A stretch of 64,000 bases of DNA. Source: JABCYV01 sp963696025 (lineage in GTDB: Bacteria > Acidobacteriota > Terriglobia > Terriglobales > Acidobacteriaceae). The stretch spans positions 310,001 to 374,000 of the forward strand of contig CAVOII010000010.1 of NCBI GenBank assembly GCA_963696025.1. The letters run 5' to 3'. The notes under the pieces are model-generated. The model was not told where the DNA came from, made no database searches, and saw nothing but the letters and a program-made list of their open reading frames with translations. Shown piece by piece: positions 8,670 to 20,453 of this stretch; positions within the stretch are counted from its first letter, which is position 1; the number at the start of each line of letters is the position of its first letter. A program made the position numbers and the translations under genes.

Positions 8670-9437
8670 CTAAATCCAGCGGAACATCCTGATGCCAAAT
8701 GAAAGACCACAAGAGAGTATTCCCAGTAGCCCCACCAATGGCAGTAGGCTGCCGGTTTTGGGCAATTCTGCTGCTGGCGCTGGCTCCGCGGGATTTGGGG
8801 GATGCATGACCAATACGACCAAGATCGGCATGTCCGCTGGCGGAGGCGGTGGAGGTGGCGGCATTTTGCCGGTTAGTTTCTTCTCCTGCTCGATCACCGT
8901 CTCAGGCTCCTCGACGACCTTAGTCGCGGAAACCTTCATTCCTTTCTTCAGACCCCATGCATCGACCATCTGGCCGTTCACGTTAAACTTCTGCCCCTTA
9001 GGGATGGTGAACTTCTGATTGGTGCCATCCTCCAAACTCAGGATGACCGATGTCGGCGGAGTCACGTGCCAGACCTTTCCGGTGACACTCTGTACCGTCG
9101 TAATCATTCTTTCAGTGCTTGTTGTCGCGACCGTGTGTTCCAGCTTCATCCCCGGTTTCAAATCGTGAATCCCCAATTGCTGGCCACCCACGTCGACCTT
9201 GGCGCTTTCCGGAACGTTGGGGATATGCCGAATCGAACCGTCCTCCATCTTTACCACAAGGTCGTTGCCATCAACTAAGACCACCTCGCCGCGCTCTACG
9301 TGGACTTGGGTGGTCTTGCCGGTTGTTGTGGTGCTGGTTTCGGTCTGCACTTGTGCATTCATACTCAGAGCAGGGAACAAGCAGAACGCTATCACCCCGA
9401 GCAATTGGTATGCGAGTTTTGATGTACTCCGTTTCAT
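8670..9437 (-). CDS. LPKTG-anchored surface protein, sortase substrate
   Basis: The 255-residue protein has an N-terminal signal peptide (to about SMNAQ), a Thr-rich stretch, two beta-rich repeats (GEVVLVDGNDLVVKMEDGS and GKVWHVTPPTSVILSLEDG), and a run of eight prolines. It ends in a complete sorting signal: LPKTG (encoded at 8751-8765), a hydrophobic span of about 20 residues, and a basic tail (RMFRWI). Its start codon overlaps the stop of the sortase gene by four bases (ATGA), so the two are translationally coupled. It is very likely the dedicated sortase substrate. What it anchors to in a double-membraned cell is not evident. Confidence 0.85.
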   Translation of the reverse strand: MKRSTSKLAYQLLGVIAFCLFPALSMNAQVQTETSTTTTGKTTQVHVERGEVVLVDGNDLVVKMEDGSIRHIPNVPESAKVDVGGQQLGIHDLKPGMKLEHTVATTSTERMITTVQSVTGKVWHVTPPTSVILSLEDGTNQKFTIPKGQKFNVNGQMVDAWGLKKGMKVSATKVVEEPETVIEQEKKLTGKMPPPPPPPPADMPILVVLVMHPPNPAEPAPAAELPKTGSLLPLVGLLGILSCGLSFGIRMFRWI

Positions 9438-10150
9438 TTTGTGATCTCCTGGTTGTTTTTCTTAGTAACCGTCGAATTTAGAAGCTTCAGTGCGTTGTTA
9501 CTTGGTTGGTCCGAATCGGTGATCGATGCGTGAACGACGTAACGTTGCGGAGCACTGCCAATAAAGTAAAACGGATAACAAGTGACCAAAGTCAGCGAAG
9601 GCACTTTCGCGGGTCGCAGCACGCTGACGTCCTTTGGATCGACAATCTGTATGCTATCTACCACGTAAGTTTCAGTGCGGCTCGGCATCACCAGATCCAT
9701 CGTGTCGCCAACTCTCAAATCCTTCAACCCTCGGAAAAAGCCATCCCGGTGTCCCGCTATGCCTACGTTGTCGCCCGCTCCCACGCGCGCCGTACCCGCA
9801 ATCCGCCCCACCCCGCGATTCAGGATAAGATCGTCGGTGCCATCCAGAACCGGCACTTCCAAGTTGATTTTTGCCACTCGCAAGATTGCCAGCGGAGGGG
9901 CAACATTCTTAACAAGACTCTCCTTGTAGCCCTCGATCCGCTTTTCTGACCAGAGCTTGAAGTTTACTGGTGACAACTCCAAATGTTGTCTGGAATCCTC
10001 GGTAACCGACGATTCCGCGTGAGACGACGAGATCATCGAGATCGCTGCTCGCGACAGTAGTGCACCATGGATACGGGCCGCCACGTAGATTGACCCCAAA
10101 GCGAGCCCAAGTAGCAGCAGGAGGTGCTCGATTCTGTGCAGAGACCTCAT
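9434..10150 (-). CDS. Class D-like sortase
   Basis: The 238-residue protein has an N-terminal membrane anchor (about residues 8-32) and a sortase domain with the catalytic His in GIAGHRD, the Cys in LTLVTCYPF, and the Arg in SAPQRYVV. The motif wording fits class D sortases, which cleave LPxTG-like signals and transfer the protein to an amine acceptor. The stop codon overlaps the start of the LPKTG protein. No strong binding site precedes the ATG. Sortases are typical of Gram-positive bacteria but are known sporadically in Gram-negative phyla. Confidence 0.88.
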   Translation of the reverse strand: MRSLHRIEHLLLLLGLALGSIYVAARIHGALLSRAAISMISSSHAESSVTEDSRQHLELSPVNFKLWSEKRIEGYKESLVKNVAPPLAILRVAKINLEVPVLDGTDDLILNRGVGRIAGTARVGAGDNVGIAGHRDGFFRGLKDLRVGDTMDLVMPSRTETYVVDSIQIVDPKDVSVLRPAKVPSLTLVTCYPFYFIGSAPQRYVVHASITDSDQPSNNALKLLNSTVTKKNNQEITK

Positions 10151-10911
10151 TAGTTGTTACCGCGCCCATCGAATACAGTCCGACCGCGTCAGCTCAAGGT
10201 GATGCTCGAAGCACGGATACATGCGCAGCCGAGGGCTAACAATAGCGCTCCCCGCATGCAGCACAAAACTGGAAAAACTCCTAGGTGTTCAATTGGTTGA
10301 AATTTTAGCTAGAGGAGGGAGGCCGAGCGTATCACTAGGTCGCATATCGTACGCCTGTCTGTGATTTCACGACCGATGATCTGAGCTTCTTCATGCGCAA
10401 GGAGCGCAACAATCGTCGCTATGGATATTTTCTGGGCGAACAGATTCATAACCATCTCAATTGCGCTACGCCGTTAAGAGTTCCACTTCCCTTCTCCTTT
10501 CAGCTGCACCCAAATCACCAGAAGCAAAGAACATGGTGCAATGCTTTTCATCCTGTTCTTTGGCACGGATTCCTTTGGCACGGAGTGCGATGGCGATTTT
10601 GCGATACTTACCTTTGAGAAACGGCTTACGAGACTTCTACTTGTGATTCAAACCGTGACAGGGGCGAACACTGGGAGGATAGCGGCGCTTCGGGATGGGA
10701 CCGTAGCTAGTGTCTAGATTCTGCGCCCGGCAAGCGAATGAGCGATGACATTTCCCACCATTGTCCGGAATGGCTATTTGAGCCCCCAACATGAGCATAA
10801 CCTCACCGCCCCGGCGGGGTGGCCTTTTGCCAAGATGTAGCAAATTGTTCGTATTTTCATCGAATTAGACTCCGCTAGGCGTATACTTCGCGCACTCTTA
10901 CTTGGCGCTCT
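10151..10911. other. 761-base stretch without a supported gene
   Basis: The stretch lies between the divergent sortase and sensor-kinase genes. Several short open frames exist, but none has a binding site or recognisable protein. A GC-rich short palindrome near 10807-10820 has a one-base loop and is not a convincing terminator. Promoters of both flanking genes presumably lie here. Confidence 0.5.
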
Positions 10912-12249
10912 TTGGGGCATTCTTTGCAGTCCCAGTCCATTTCGAACGTTGGCGTCTCCTCAACGAGCAGACGGACGAGTTACTGGTCCGGACTTCAGAC
11001 CGCAATCCTGGTTTGTGTTATAGCGAGTGTGTCCTATCTGTCGGCTCAACTGGGAGGAGCACTAGCAGTGCATCCGCCCATCGCCTGGCCACTCTGGCCC
11101 GGGTGCGCCATTCTGGTAGGCGTGTTATTGCTGGTGCCGCGCAAGATCTGGCCATTACTCATCCTAGCGGCATTTACTGGATTTGTTCTCTACGACCTGC
11201 AAGCGGGTGTAAAGATTAGCTCGATCACTGGTCTCATTCTTGCTGACACGATTGAAGTTCTGACTGCCGCATTGGGGATCAGCTATTCGTTCCACGGCTT
11301 GCCTCGTCTGAATAGCCTGAAAGCACTGGCGCGATACTCACTCTTTGCGGTGATCATCGCCCCAGTTTCGGCAGCGTCAATCGGCGCGCTCGCGCTCCAC
11401 GGAAACTATTGGAATAACTGGAGGATCAGCTATTTTTCGGAGGCCCTAGCTCTTCTTACCCTGACCCCGGCAATTTTGGGCTGGGCTGGCGAAGGGCGTG
11501 CATGGGCAAAGAAACCGCGCGATTACTATCTCGAAGCTGCGATGCTATTGATCGCTTTGTCATTGTTGGGATATATCACCTTAAACACTTCGAACACGAA
11601 CAACTGGCCAGCGACACTCTACTCCATAGTGCCCCTTCTGCTGTGGTCCGCTTTGCGTTTTGGATCCGTCGGAGTCAGCGTTTCGATCATTGTGGTGGCC
11701 TTCTTTTCGATTTGGGGCGCGGTGCATGGACGCGGACCATTCATAGCAGCTGATCCTCTCCAGCACGTTTTGTCACTGCAAGTCTTCTTGTTGCTCGCCG
11801 CCGCCCCTTTCATGGTTCTTGCAGCCGTGGTGGAAGAGCGGAAGCAGACCGAGGAAGCACTACGCGATCTCAGTGGAGCGTGCGAGATCGGTGCCGATCT
11901 TCACTCCCTCTCGCACCAGTTACACTCGTCCACGCTCGAGAGTCTTGGCCTGGTTCCTGGAATCAGTTCTTTTTGTAAGGAGTTCTCCGAGCATCAAGGG
12001 ATTGAGGTCTCTTTCGCGCACGACGATATCCCGCGTTCTATCGCTCCGGACGTTGCGCTGTGCCTCTTTCGCATCGTTCAGGAAGCACTTCGCAATGTGA
12101 AGAGGCACAGCAGTTGCTCTAGTGCTCAAGTAAGGCTGGAAAGCGTGAACAGCGCGGTCCACTTACGGGTATCGGATGAGGGAGTTGGTTTTGACGAAAA
12201 CGGACCGGCCTTCTCATGGAAGGCGATTCCACGCAGAATCCCGACTTAG
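10912..12249 (+). pseudogene. Degenerate MASE1-type sensor histidine kinase
   Basis: About 300 N-terminal residues form a MASE1-like multi-span membrane sensor (AVHPPIAWPLWPGCAI, then repeated hydrophobic helices). A short cytoplasmic linker (EERKQTEEALRDLSG) normally leads into the HisKA_3 helix with the phospho-acceptor His. Here it jumps directly to ADLHSLSHQLHSSTLE, so roughly 60-70 residues including the H box are missing in frame. The ATPase part has an N box (RIVQEALRNVKRHS) and a G1 box (DEGVGFD) but then ends in unrelated residues without the G2 region. The only usable start is TTG without a binding site. It is probably non-functional as a kinase, though it could persist as a membrane sensor. 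Confidence 0.65.
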
Positions 12250-12258
12250 GCGTAGTTT

Positions 12259-13044
12259 TCATTTGGATGCGAGCAACTCGCGGCCGTTAAGCGCTTGTAT
12301 CGGACGGGCATTCAGCGGATAGACTCTTGCAAACGCCGCCACTTGTTCTGAGGAGAGTTGCACAGGTGTCTTGAGGACATACCAGGTCACCCCCTCTGAA
12401 CATGGAGGTGTGGTCAGGGAGCCGAGGAAGGTGTAGTACGCGTGGTCGCTCGGAACAAGATCCGCGGCGTTCACTGACACAGACGCATTCTCAATGGACT
12501 TTTCTTTTTCCGCAGGGAAATTCTTCCAGATGGAAGCGAGGAACGCATTGCTGGCACCGCTCTTCAGCAGCACAGCCACCACCGCGAGATGCCCATCGTC
12601 ATCGGTATGCACCAGGTGCGCCACCATATCGTAGCCTTGGCCGTTGATCTGCTCTTCGCTGGGATGATGGAAATGAAACTGTTTCAGGGTATACGTCTTG
12701 CCCCCCACTTCCAGCGTGCTGCCACCCGTGTAGTTCACTTGAATGGTGTGTCCGTTGTCGATGATGTTGAGGGAAACTGCGCTGTAGTGAAAGTGGAGCG
12801 CGGGCAAGTCAGCCGTCTTCGGCTTTGTGATATTAATGGGAGACTGCCTTTTGCCGACGGAGCATGTGGTGTACGCTGCGTCCAGTTCGCCCCATTTCGC
12901 GGGGCTATTTTCTCCTGTGTAGGACCACTCTGCTTTAGGCTGTTGCGCGTTAGAAACGGTTGCGAGCAGTGACAGAACCGTCGCGCAGAGAACGAAGCGC
13001 ACGAGCGACATCTTGCGATGTGAATAGAACAACATGAACAACAT
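12259..13044 (-). CDS. Alpha-carbonic anhydrase, exported
   Basis: The 261-residue protein is an alpha-class carbonic anhydrase, interconverting CO2 and bicarbonate in the periplasm. Visible family marks are the N-terminal WSYTGENSPAKWGELD, the zinc ligands in QFHFHHPSEE and VAHLVHTD, the SLTTPPCSEGVTWYV substrate loop, and two Cys (TTCSVGKRQSPI and PPCSEG) that form the usual disulfide. The signal peptide runs through LLATVSNAQ. GGAGGAG before the chosen ATG marks the start; a second ATG eleven codons later is possible. A close paralogue lies at 20454. Confidence 0.92.
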   Translation of the reverse strand: MLFMLFYSHRKMSLVRFVLCATVLSLLATVSNAQQPKAEWSYTGENSPAKWGELDAAYTTCSVGKRQSPINITKPKTADLPALHFHYSAVSLNIIDNGHTIQVNYTGGSTLEVGGKTYTLKQFHFHHPSEEQINGQGYDMVAHLVHTDDDGHLAVVAVLLKSGASNAFLASIWKNFPAEKEKSIENASVSVNAADLVPSDHAYYTFLGSLTTPPCSEGVTWYVLKTPVQLSSEQVAAFARVYPLNARPIQALNGRELLASK

Positions 13045-13207
13045 GAGGCTCTCCTCCGGCTTGAGAAGCTGAATGCGATCGACCGGCGACCAGTAACGGT
13101 AATGAAGCTTCATCCCGAAATCAGTCGTCGTTCCAGTGCGAAAATTGTAGGGTTGAGCCTAAAGTTGGGAAAAACTCGCCTCAACTAGGAAATCTGCTAG
13201 GACGGCG

Positions 13208-13440
13208 ATGGCTGGGTTCGCTCTGAGTTCCAGCTACCGCATCGTTGAGAAACTGTGCCAGGGTGGCATAGGCTTGGCGTACACCGCCGAGGTCACGCAC
13301 CTGCATCGGTCTCGACCACAACTAGCATTATTGCCAGTATGCGCTGAACGGTTACCTTCTTACCATCGAGTATGGCTCAAGCCCATCCGACCGCCGGGCC
13401 AAAGCATTCTCGCACTATCGCATTGTTGAGAAGCTGCACT
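13208..13440 (+). pseudogene. Relics of Ser/Thr protein kinase N-lobes
   Basis: Two short stretches recall the start of bacterial Hanks-type kinases. At about 13232-13335 the frame reads SYRIVEKLCQGGIGLAYTAE followed by HLHRSRPQLALLP, matching the glycine-rich loop pattern YRIVEKLGxGGMGxVYxAED...LHR...ALKFLP, with the loop Gly changed to Cys and the Lys lost. At 13410-13436 the phrase SHYRIVEKL recurs. Both are followed by unrelated sequence and have no kinase core, so these are decayed fragments. Confidence 0.5.
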
Positions 13441-13515
13441 CATTTCATTCATATCAACCGTTTCACGTTGTCGCAGATCTAACTTGAAATGAGTCGATTC
13501 AACCGAGGAGGCAAT

Positions 13516-14370
13516 ATGCGCGTACACAAGTCATCTATTTCAATCACTCTCTTGACCGTATTGATGGGATTGTTAATCGCGTGCTCCAAGAGCTCAAGTG
13601 ACGACATAATCGCGAAAGACATTCAGGACAAGGTTGCTGCCGATCCCGACACAAAGGACTCCCAGGTCAACGTGGCTGCTAAGGACGGCAAAGTTACGCT
13701 GACTGGTAAGGTTAAGACCCCAGCAGCACAGCAGAAGGTGGAGCAGATTGCCAAGGCAGAGCCGGGACAGACTGGGGTTGATGACCAGACCTCGGTCCAG
13801 TCTGACGCCAGCCAAACGATGGCGCCGGCGGTGGAGAAGGCCAAACCTGAACCCATCGTTGTGCCTGCGGGAACCGCTCTTACCGTCAGACTGGGCCAGG
13901 CGTTAAGCTCCAAAACCAGCCAGTCGGGTCAAACTTTTCTGGCCACGCTGGCGCAACCGGTGACTGTTAACGACAGGAAAGCGATTCCTGCCGGAGCAAC
14001 GGTCAGTGGCACCGTGGTGACGGCCAAATCGAAAGGCAAGATAAAGGGTGAGGGTCAACTCGCCATTGCACTCACCAGCGTCACGGTAAAGGGGCACACC
14101 TATACCATCCAGACCAGTGTGCTGGATAGCACTTCCAAAGGAAAGGGCAAGAGAACAGCTGCCACGACGGGCGGGGGAGCCGCAGGGGGTGCGTTGATTG
14201 GGGGGTTGGCAGGCGGAGGTAAAGGAGCAGGAATTGGCGCTCTAGTGGGAGCAGGTGCCGGATTGGTGGGAGGCGCGATGACGGGAAACCAGCAGATTGA
14301 AATCCCTGCTGAGTCCGCGCTTACCTTCCGATTGTCAGCGCCTTTGACACTCCCGCCGTCGGTCGAATAA
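13516..14370 (+). CDS. BON-domain lipoprotein with C-terminal glycine zipper
   Basis: The 284-residue protein starts with a lipoprotein signal (lipobox LLIAC) and a BON domain (DDIIAKDIQDKVAADP ... KVKTPAAQQKVEQIAKAEPG) very like that of the gene at 4781. A beta-rich domain follows (VPAGTALTVRLGQALSSK ... AIPAGATVSGTVV), then a long glycine zipper (GGGAAGGALIGGLAGGGKGA). It ends with a strand motif mirroring the middle domain (EIPAESALTFRLSAPLTL). GGAGG five bases before the ATG sets the start. An outer-membrane-associated or stress role is inferred from the domains. Confidence 0.78.
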   Translation: MRVHKSSISITLLTVLMGLLIACSKSSSDDIIAKDIQDKVAADPDTKDSQVNVAAKDGKVTLTGKVKTPAAQQKVEQIAKAEPGQTGVDDQTSVQSDASQTMAPAVEKAKPEPIVVPAGTALTVRLGQALSSKTSQSGQTFLATLAQPVTVNDRKAIPAGATVSGTVVTAKSKGKIKGEGQLAIALTSVTVKGHTYTIQTSVLDSTSKGKGKRTAATTGGGAAGGALIGGLAGGGKGAGIGALVGAGAGLVGGAMTGNQQIEIPAESALTFRLSAPLTLPPSVE

Positions 14371-14624
14371 TTGGCGGGGGACTCTTCATTTAGGAATCAT
14401 GCGGTTCAATTCAGGTAGCGGATGAATGCCGTTCCTGGCAGTGGAACCAAGCGGAGCTCGTAACAATCGCGAGACCACATGCGTATACTTTCAACCACCA
14501 AAGAGGTAAAATCCTCGACCGAGGCTCGCCTCCTTTTCGTCAAAAGTTCTATCAACACAGCAAACCTCCGACAGAGTCAACCAACTTTCTTACCGCATTC
14601 CCATCGACCGGGAGGGAGAACGAT

Positions 14625-17366
<2,742 letters not shown>

Positions 17367-17382
17367 CAGAAAGCTGGTGGTT

Positions 17383-19524
17383 ATGCAGTCGTTTGCTAAT
17401 TGGAGCGTTCGCTATAAGCTGCTCTCTCTTCTTCTGGTGCTGGGCATAGGGACTTTCCTCTTTACAGGGACGGTCGCCTATGTCAAGTTCCGTGGCAGTT
17501 TGAAGCAAGACGCAATGAGGCAGCTCACTGGTGTCACCCGCTCGAAACAGTTTCAAATCGAGTCCTACTACGAAACTATCCAACATCACGCTGAGACCCT
17601 CAGTGCAGACCGCATGTTCATCGATGCCGTAAGGGAATTCCGCGTGGCTTATCGCAAGCTGGACGCAGCTTCCATTCCGGCGAATACCCAGGCCGCAGTG
17701 CGCGCAGATTATCAGGAGAACTTCTATCCCGAAATGCAGAAACTCAACCTGGCCCGTCCACGCGTCGAGGATTACTTGCCGACTTCACCGGCGGCGTTTC
17801 AGCTTCAGTATCTCTATGTCGTGAAAAACCCGCATCCTCCGCAGCGCCGAGATGAGTTGGCAGATGCCGGAGACGGCAGCGACTATAGTAGCGTCCACGA
17901 AAAGTACCACAGCGGATTCAGGCATCTCATTAAAAGTTTCGGCTATTACGATCTTTATCTCATCGACTATGAGACTGGAAGGGTTCTTTACGACGTGTCC
18001 AAGGACCGGGACTTTGGCACTGACCTCCTGAATGGTCCCTATCGGAATAGCAATCTTGCAAAAGTCTTGAAGCGATGTCTGGCTACTAATAATCCGGACG
18101 CTGTCTTTTTCTCTGACTTTGAACCCTATGAGGCTTCGAAGGGAGAGCCGACTCAATTCGTCGCAAGCCCTATCTACGACGGGCAGGAACGGATTGGCGT
18201 ATTCGCGCTCCAGCTCTCGACAGATGCCATCAACAATGTCTCGACGGGCAAGCGTGGATGGGAAAAGTACGGCTTGGGGCAAACCGGCGACTCGGCCATT
18301 GTCGGAGAGGATCGTCTGGTGCGCACGAATGACCGCCAATATCTGGAGCAGTCGGACGATTTTATTGCCGGGCTGAGCGCCAGCGGCATGCCTGATGAGA
18401 AACTGCAACGGATCCGTCTTTACGAGACAACCATTCTTCAGGTCCCGACCAGGTCTCCCACAGCAGTGGCCGCGGCCCTTGAAGGCAAGGAAGGAACTCT
18501 CATCGAGAAAGATGCGTTGGGATCAGGAAAGCTCCTGGTGTCATATATGCCCTTGCATGTCAAAGATCTCCACTGGGTGGTCGTGTCGCGGACGGCGCTG
18601 GATGATGCGCTCAAACCGGTAGGCGACATGGGGCGGATGTTCGGCTGGTGGGGCGCGGGCCTTTTGCTGATGACGGCGATAGGTGCATGGCTCATGACGC
18701 GTCAGATCCTGCGTCCGGTCAATGCTCTCGTGAATGCCGCGGCGAAGGTGGCATCCGGTGACCTTACTGCGCAGGTCGAGTGGAGATGGAAGGACGAACT
18801 CGGAGTCCTCTCCGACACTTTCAATTCCATGACAAAGAGTATTCGTGAGAAGACGGAGGTGATCGAGCAGAAGAACCGCGAGAATGAAGCTCTGCTGCTC
18901 AATATCCTTCCGGCAGAGATTGGAGTCCGCCTGAAAGGAGGCGAGCATGAGATTGCGGACAAGTTTGCGGACGTTACCGTATTGTTTGGCGATATCGTTG
19001 GATTTACGGTGCTGTCCAGCCACACACCCGCGAAACGAATCGTGGACATACTAAATGGCATTTTCTCCCTGTTCGATCGGGAAGCTCATGAACTAGGCAT
19101 AGAGAAAATCAAAACCATTGGGGACTGTTACATGGCTGTCTGCGGTTTGCCCCACCCGTACTCCGATCACGCTGACAGAATGGCTCGAATGGCGCTCCGC
19201 ATGATGGAGGCGATCAGGCGATACAACAAGGAGAAAGGAACGAATCTTCAGCTGCGCATCGGGATCAACTCCGGTCCGGTAGTGGCTGGCGTCATCGGCG
19301 CGAGCAAGTTCATTTACGATCTCTGGGGCGACACGGTGAACATCGCCAGTCGTATGGAATCGACAGGCGTGCCAAGTCAGATTCAAGTCACGCGAAGCGT
19401 GTACGAGCGCTTGAAAGGTAAGTTCGAGCTCGAGAGCCGGGGTGTAATCCAGGTGAAAGGAAAAGGGGAGATCGAAACCTGGCTCTTGAATTCTCAGTTG
19501 GAGGCAGATGAGGCGGTCGCATGA
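17383..19524 (+). CDS. Membrane adenylate cyclase (sensor-HAMP-class III cyclase)
   Basis: The 713-residue protein has a first membrane helix (about 10-32), a large extracytoplasmic sensor region, a second helix (MFGWWGAGLLLMTAIGAWLMT), a HAMP domain (RQILRPVNALVNAAAKVASGD), and a class III cyclase domain. The metal Asps are in LFGDIVGF and IGDCYMAV. Lys in EKIKTIGD and Asp in DLWGDTVN are the adenine-selecting pair, so cAMP is the expected product; the transition-state Asn/Arg lie in VNIASRMES. A GTG two codons earlier is an alternative start; no strong binding site is seen. Its stop overlaps the start of the phosphodiesterase gene. Confidence 0.9.
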   Translation: MQSFANWSVRYKLLSLLLVLGIGTFLFTGTVAYVKFRGSLKQDAMRQLTGVTRSKQFQIESYYETIQHHAETLSADRMFIDAVREFRVAYRKLDAASIPANTQAAVRADYQENFYPEMQKLNLARPRVEDYLPTSPAAFQLQYLYVVKNPHPPQRRDELADAGDGSDYSSVHEKYHSGFRHLIKSFGYYDLYLIDYETGRVLYDVSKDRDFGTDLLNGPYRNSNLAKVLKRCLATNNPDAVFFSDFEPYEASKGEPTQFVASPIYDGQERIGVFALQLSTDAINNVSTGKRGWEKYGLGQTGDSAIVGEDRLVRTNDRQYLEQSDDFIAGLSASGMPDEKLQRIRLYETTILQVPTRSPTAVAAALEGKEGTLIEKDALGSGKLLVSYMPLHVKDLHWVVVSRTALDDALKPVGDMGRMFGWWGAGLLLMTAIGAWLMTRQILRPVNALVNAAAKVASGDLTAQVEWRWKDELGVLSDTFNSMTKSIREKTEVIEQKNRENEALLLNILPAEIGVRLKGGEHEIADKFADVTVLFGDIVGFTVLSSHTPAKRIVDILNGIFSLFDREAHELGIEKIKTIGDCYMAVCGLPHPYSDHADRMARMALRMMEAIRRYNKEKGTNLQLRIGINSGPVVAGVIGASKFIYDLWGDTVNIASRMESTGVPSQIQVTRSVYERLKGKFELESRGVIQVKGKGEIETWLLNSQLEADEAVA

Positions 19525-20342
19525 GGGTGCAAATGTTGGGGACGGCGACGCTGGACAACACGCGGCGCCAATATGTCAGCAGCTATCTTATCAACGGGAC
19601 CCTAGCCGTCGACGCGGGTTGTCTGGGATTGCACGGTACTCCTCAAGAGCAGGAAACGATCCGGCACGTATTCCTTACGCATTCACACCTCGACCATATT
19701 GCGAGCCTGCCCATTTTCCTCGAGAATGCGTGGACGCCGGTGGGGGAATGCCCTCGGATTTATGGTAGTTCGGAGACTCTGGATGCTTTGCAGCGCTACA
19801 TCTTCAACGATGTGATGTGGCCGGACTTCGTCTTTCTCTCCAAGAAGATGCACCCGTTCCTGCGCCTGTGCCCCCTAGACGCTGAACTGCCGGTTGAAGC
19901 CGATGGTCTCCGCATTACACCGGTTCGCGTCAACCATCAGGTCCCGACCTTCGGTTATGTTATCAGCGACGACCAGACTGCAGTCATCGTTGCTGGCGAT
20001 ACTGGCCCAACGGAACGGTTGTGGGAAGTCGCGCAGAAGACCCGCGGCCTCAGAGCAGTGTTCTTGGAGGCGAGTTTCCCGAATTCGATGAAGCGCCTAG
20101 CGGAGACATCCTTTCATCTCACCCCCGAGATGCTCGCCGGGGAAGTAGGCAAGATGCCGCCCGGCATCAAGGTTGTTGTCACACACATCAAGGTGCGTTA
20201 CCGCGATGAGATCGTCCGAGAGTTACACGCCCTGGGACTTCCCCGGGTGGTAATCGGTGACTGCGAGAAGGAATATGACTTCTCGGAGGTGGTCGCCGAC
20301 CGCTCATTAACTGCCGCCTCAGCGGGGCCGCGTGTGGCATGA
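19521..20342 (+). CDS. MBL-fold class II cyclic-nucleotide phosphodiesterase
   Basis: The 273-residue protein has the metallo-beta-lactamase fold: THSHLDHI (HxHxDH metal site), VNHQVPTFGY, the bridging Asp in AGDTGP, and a late His in VTHIKV. The order and the PTFGYVI segment fit the PDEase II family, which hydrolyses 3',5'-cyclic nucleotides, rather than RNase Z or glyoxalase II. The gene shares ATGA with the end of the adenylate cyclase gene, so synthesis and breakdown of cAMP are encoded as a coupled pair. No signal peptide is seen; it is cytoplasmic. Confidence 0.8.
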   Translation: MRVQMLGTATLDNTRRQYVSSYLINGTLAVDAGCLGLHGTPQEQETIRHVFLTHSHLDHIASLPIFLENAWTPVGECPRIYGSSETLDALQRYIFNDVMWPDFVFLSKKMHPFLRLCPLDAELPVEADGLRITPVRVNHQVPTFGYVISDDQTAVIVAGDTGPTERLWEVAQKTRGLRAVFLEASFPNSMKRLAETSFHLTPEMLAGEVGKMPPGIKVVVTHIKVRYRDEIVRELHALGLPRVVIGDCEKEYDFSEVVADRSLTAASAGPRVA

Positions 20343-20453
20343 ATACGACTGCGGGAAGACAGAAGAAGAGCGACCATGTTGCAAGCCGCGGTGACACTTA
20401 TCTACTGTGTCGTTCGCCATTGTTTTTAGTGGTAGGTCTGAGGTGAAACGTTG

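Noticed and set aside
10393..10646. Short plus-strand frames in the gap before the sensor kinase
   Set aside because: They have no ribosome site and no protein-like pattern.
10807..10820. CCCCG-G-CGGGG palindrome as a terminator
   Set aside because: A one-base loop cannot form and no T-run follows directly.
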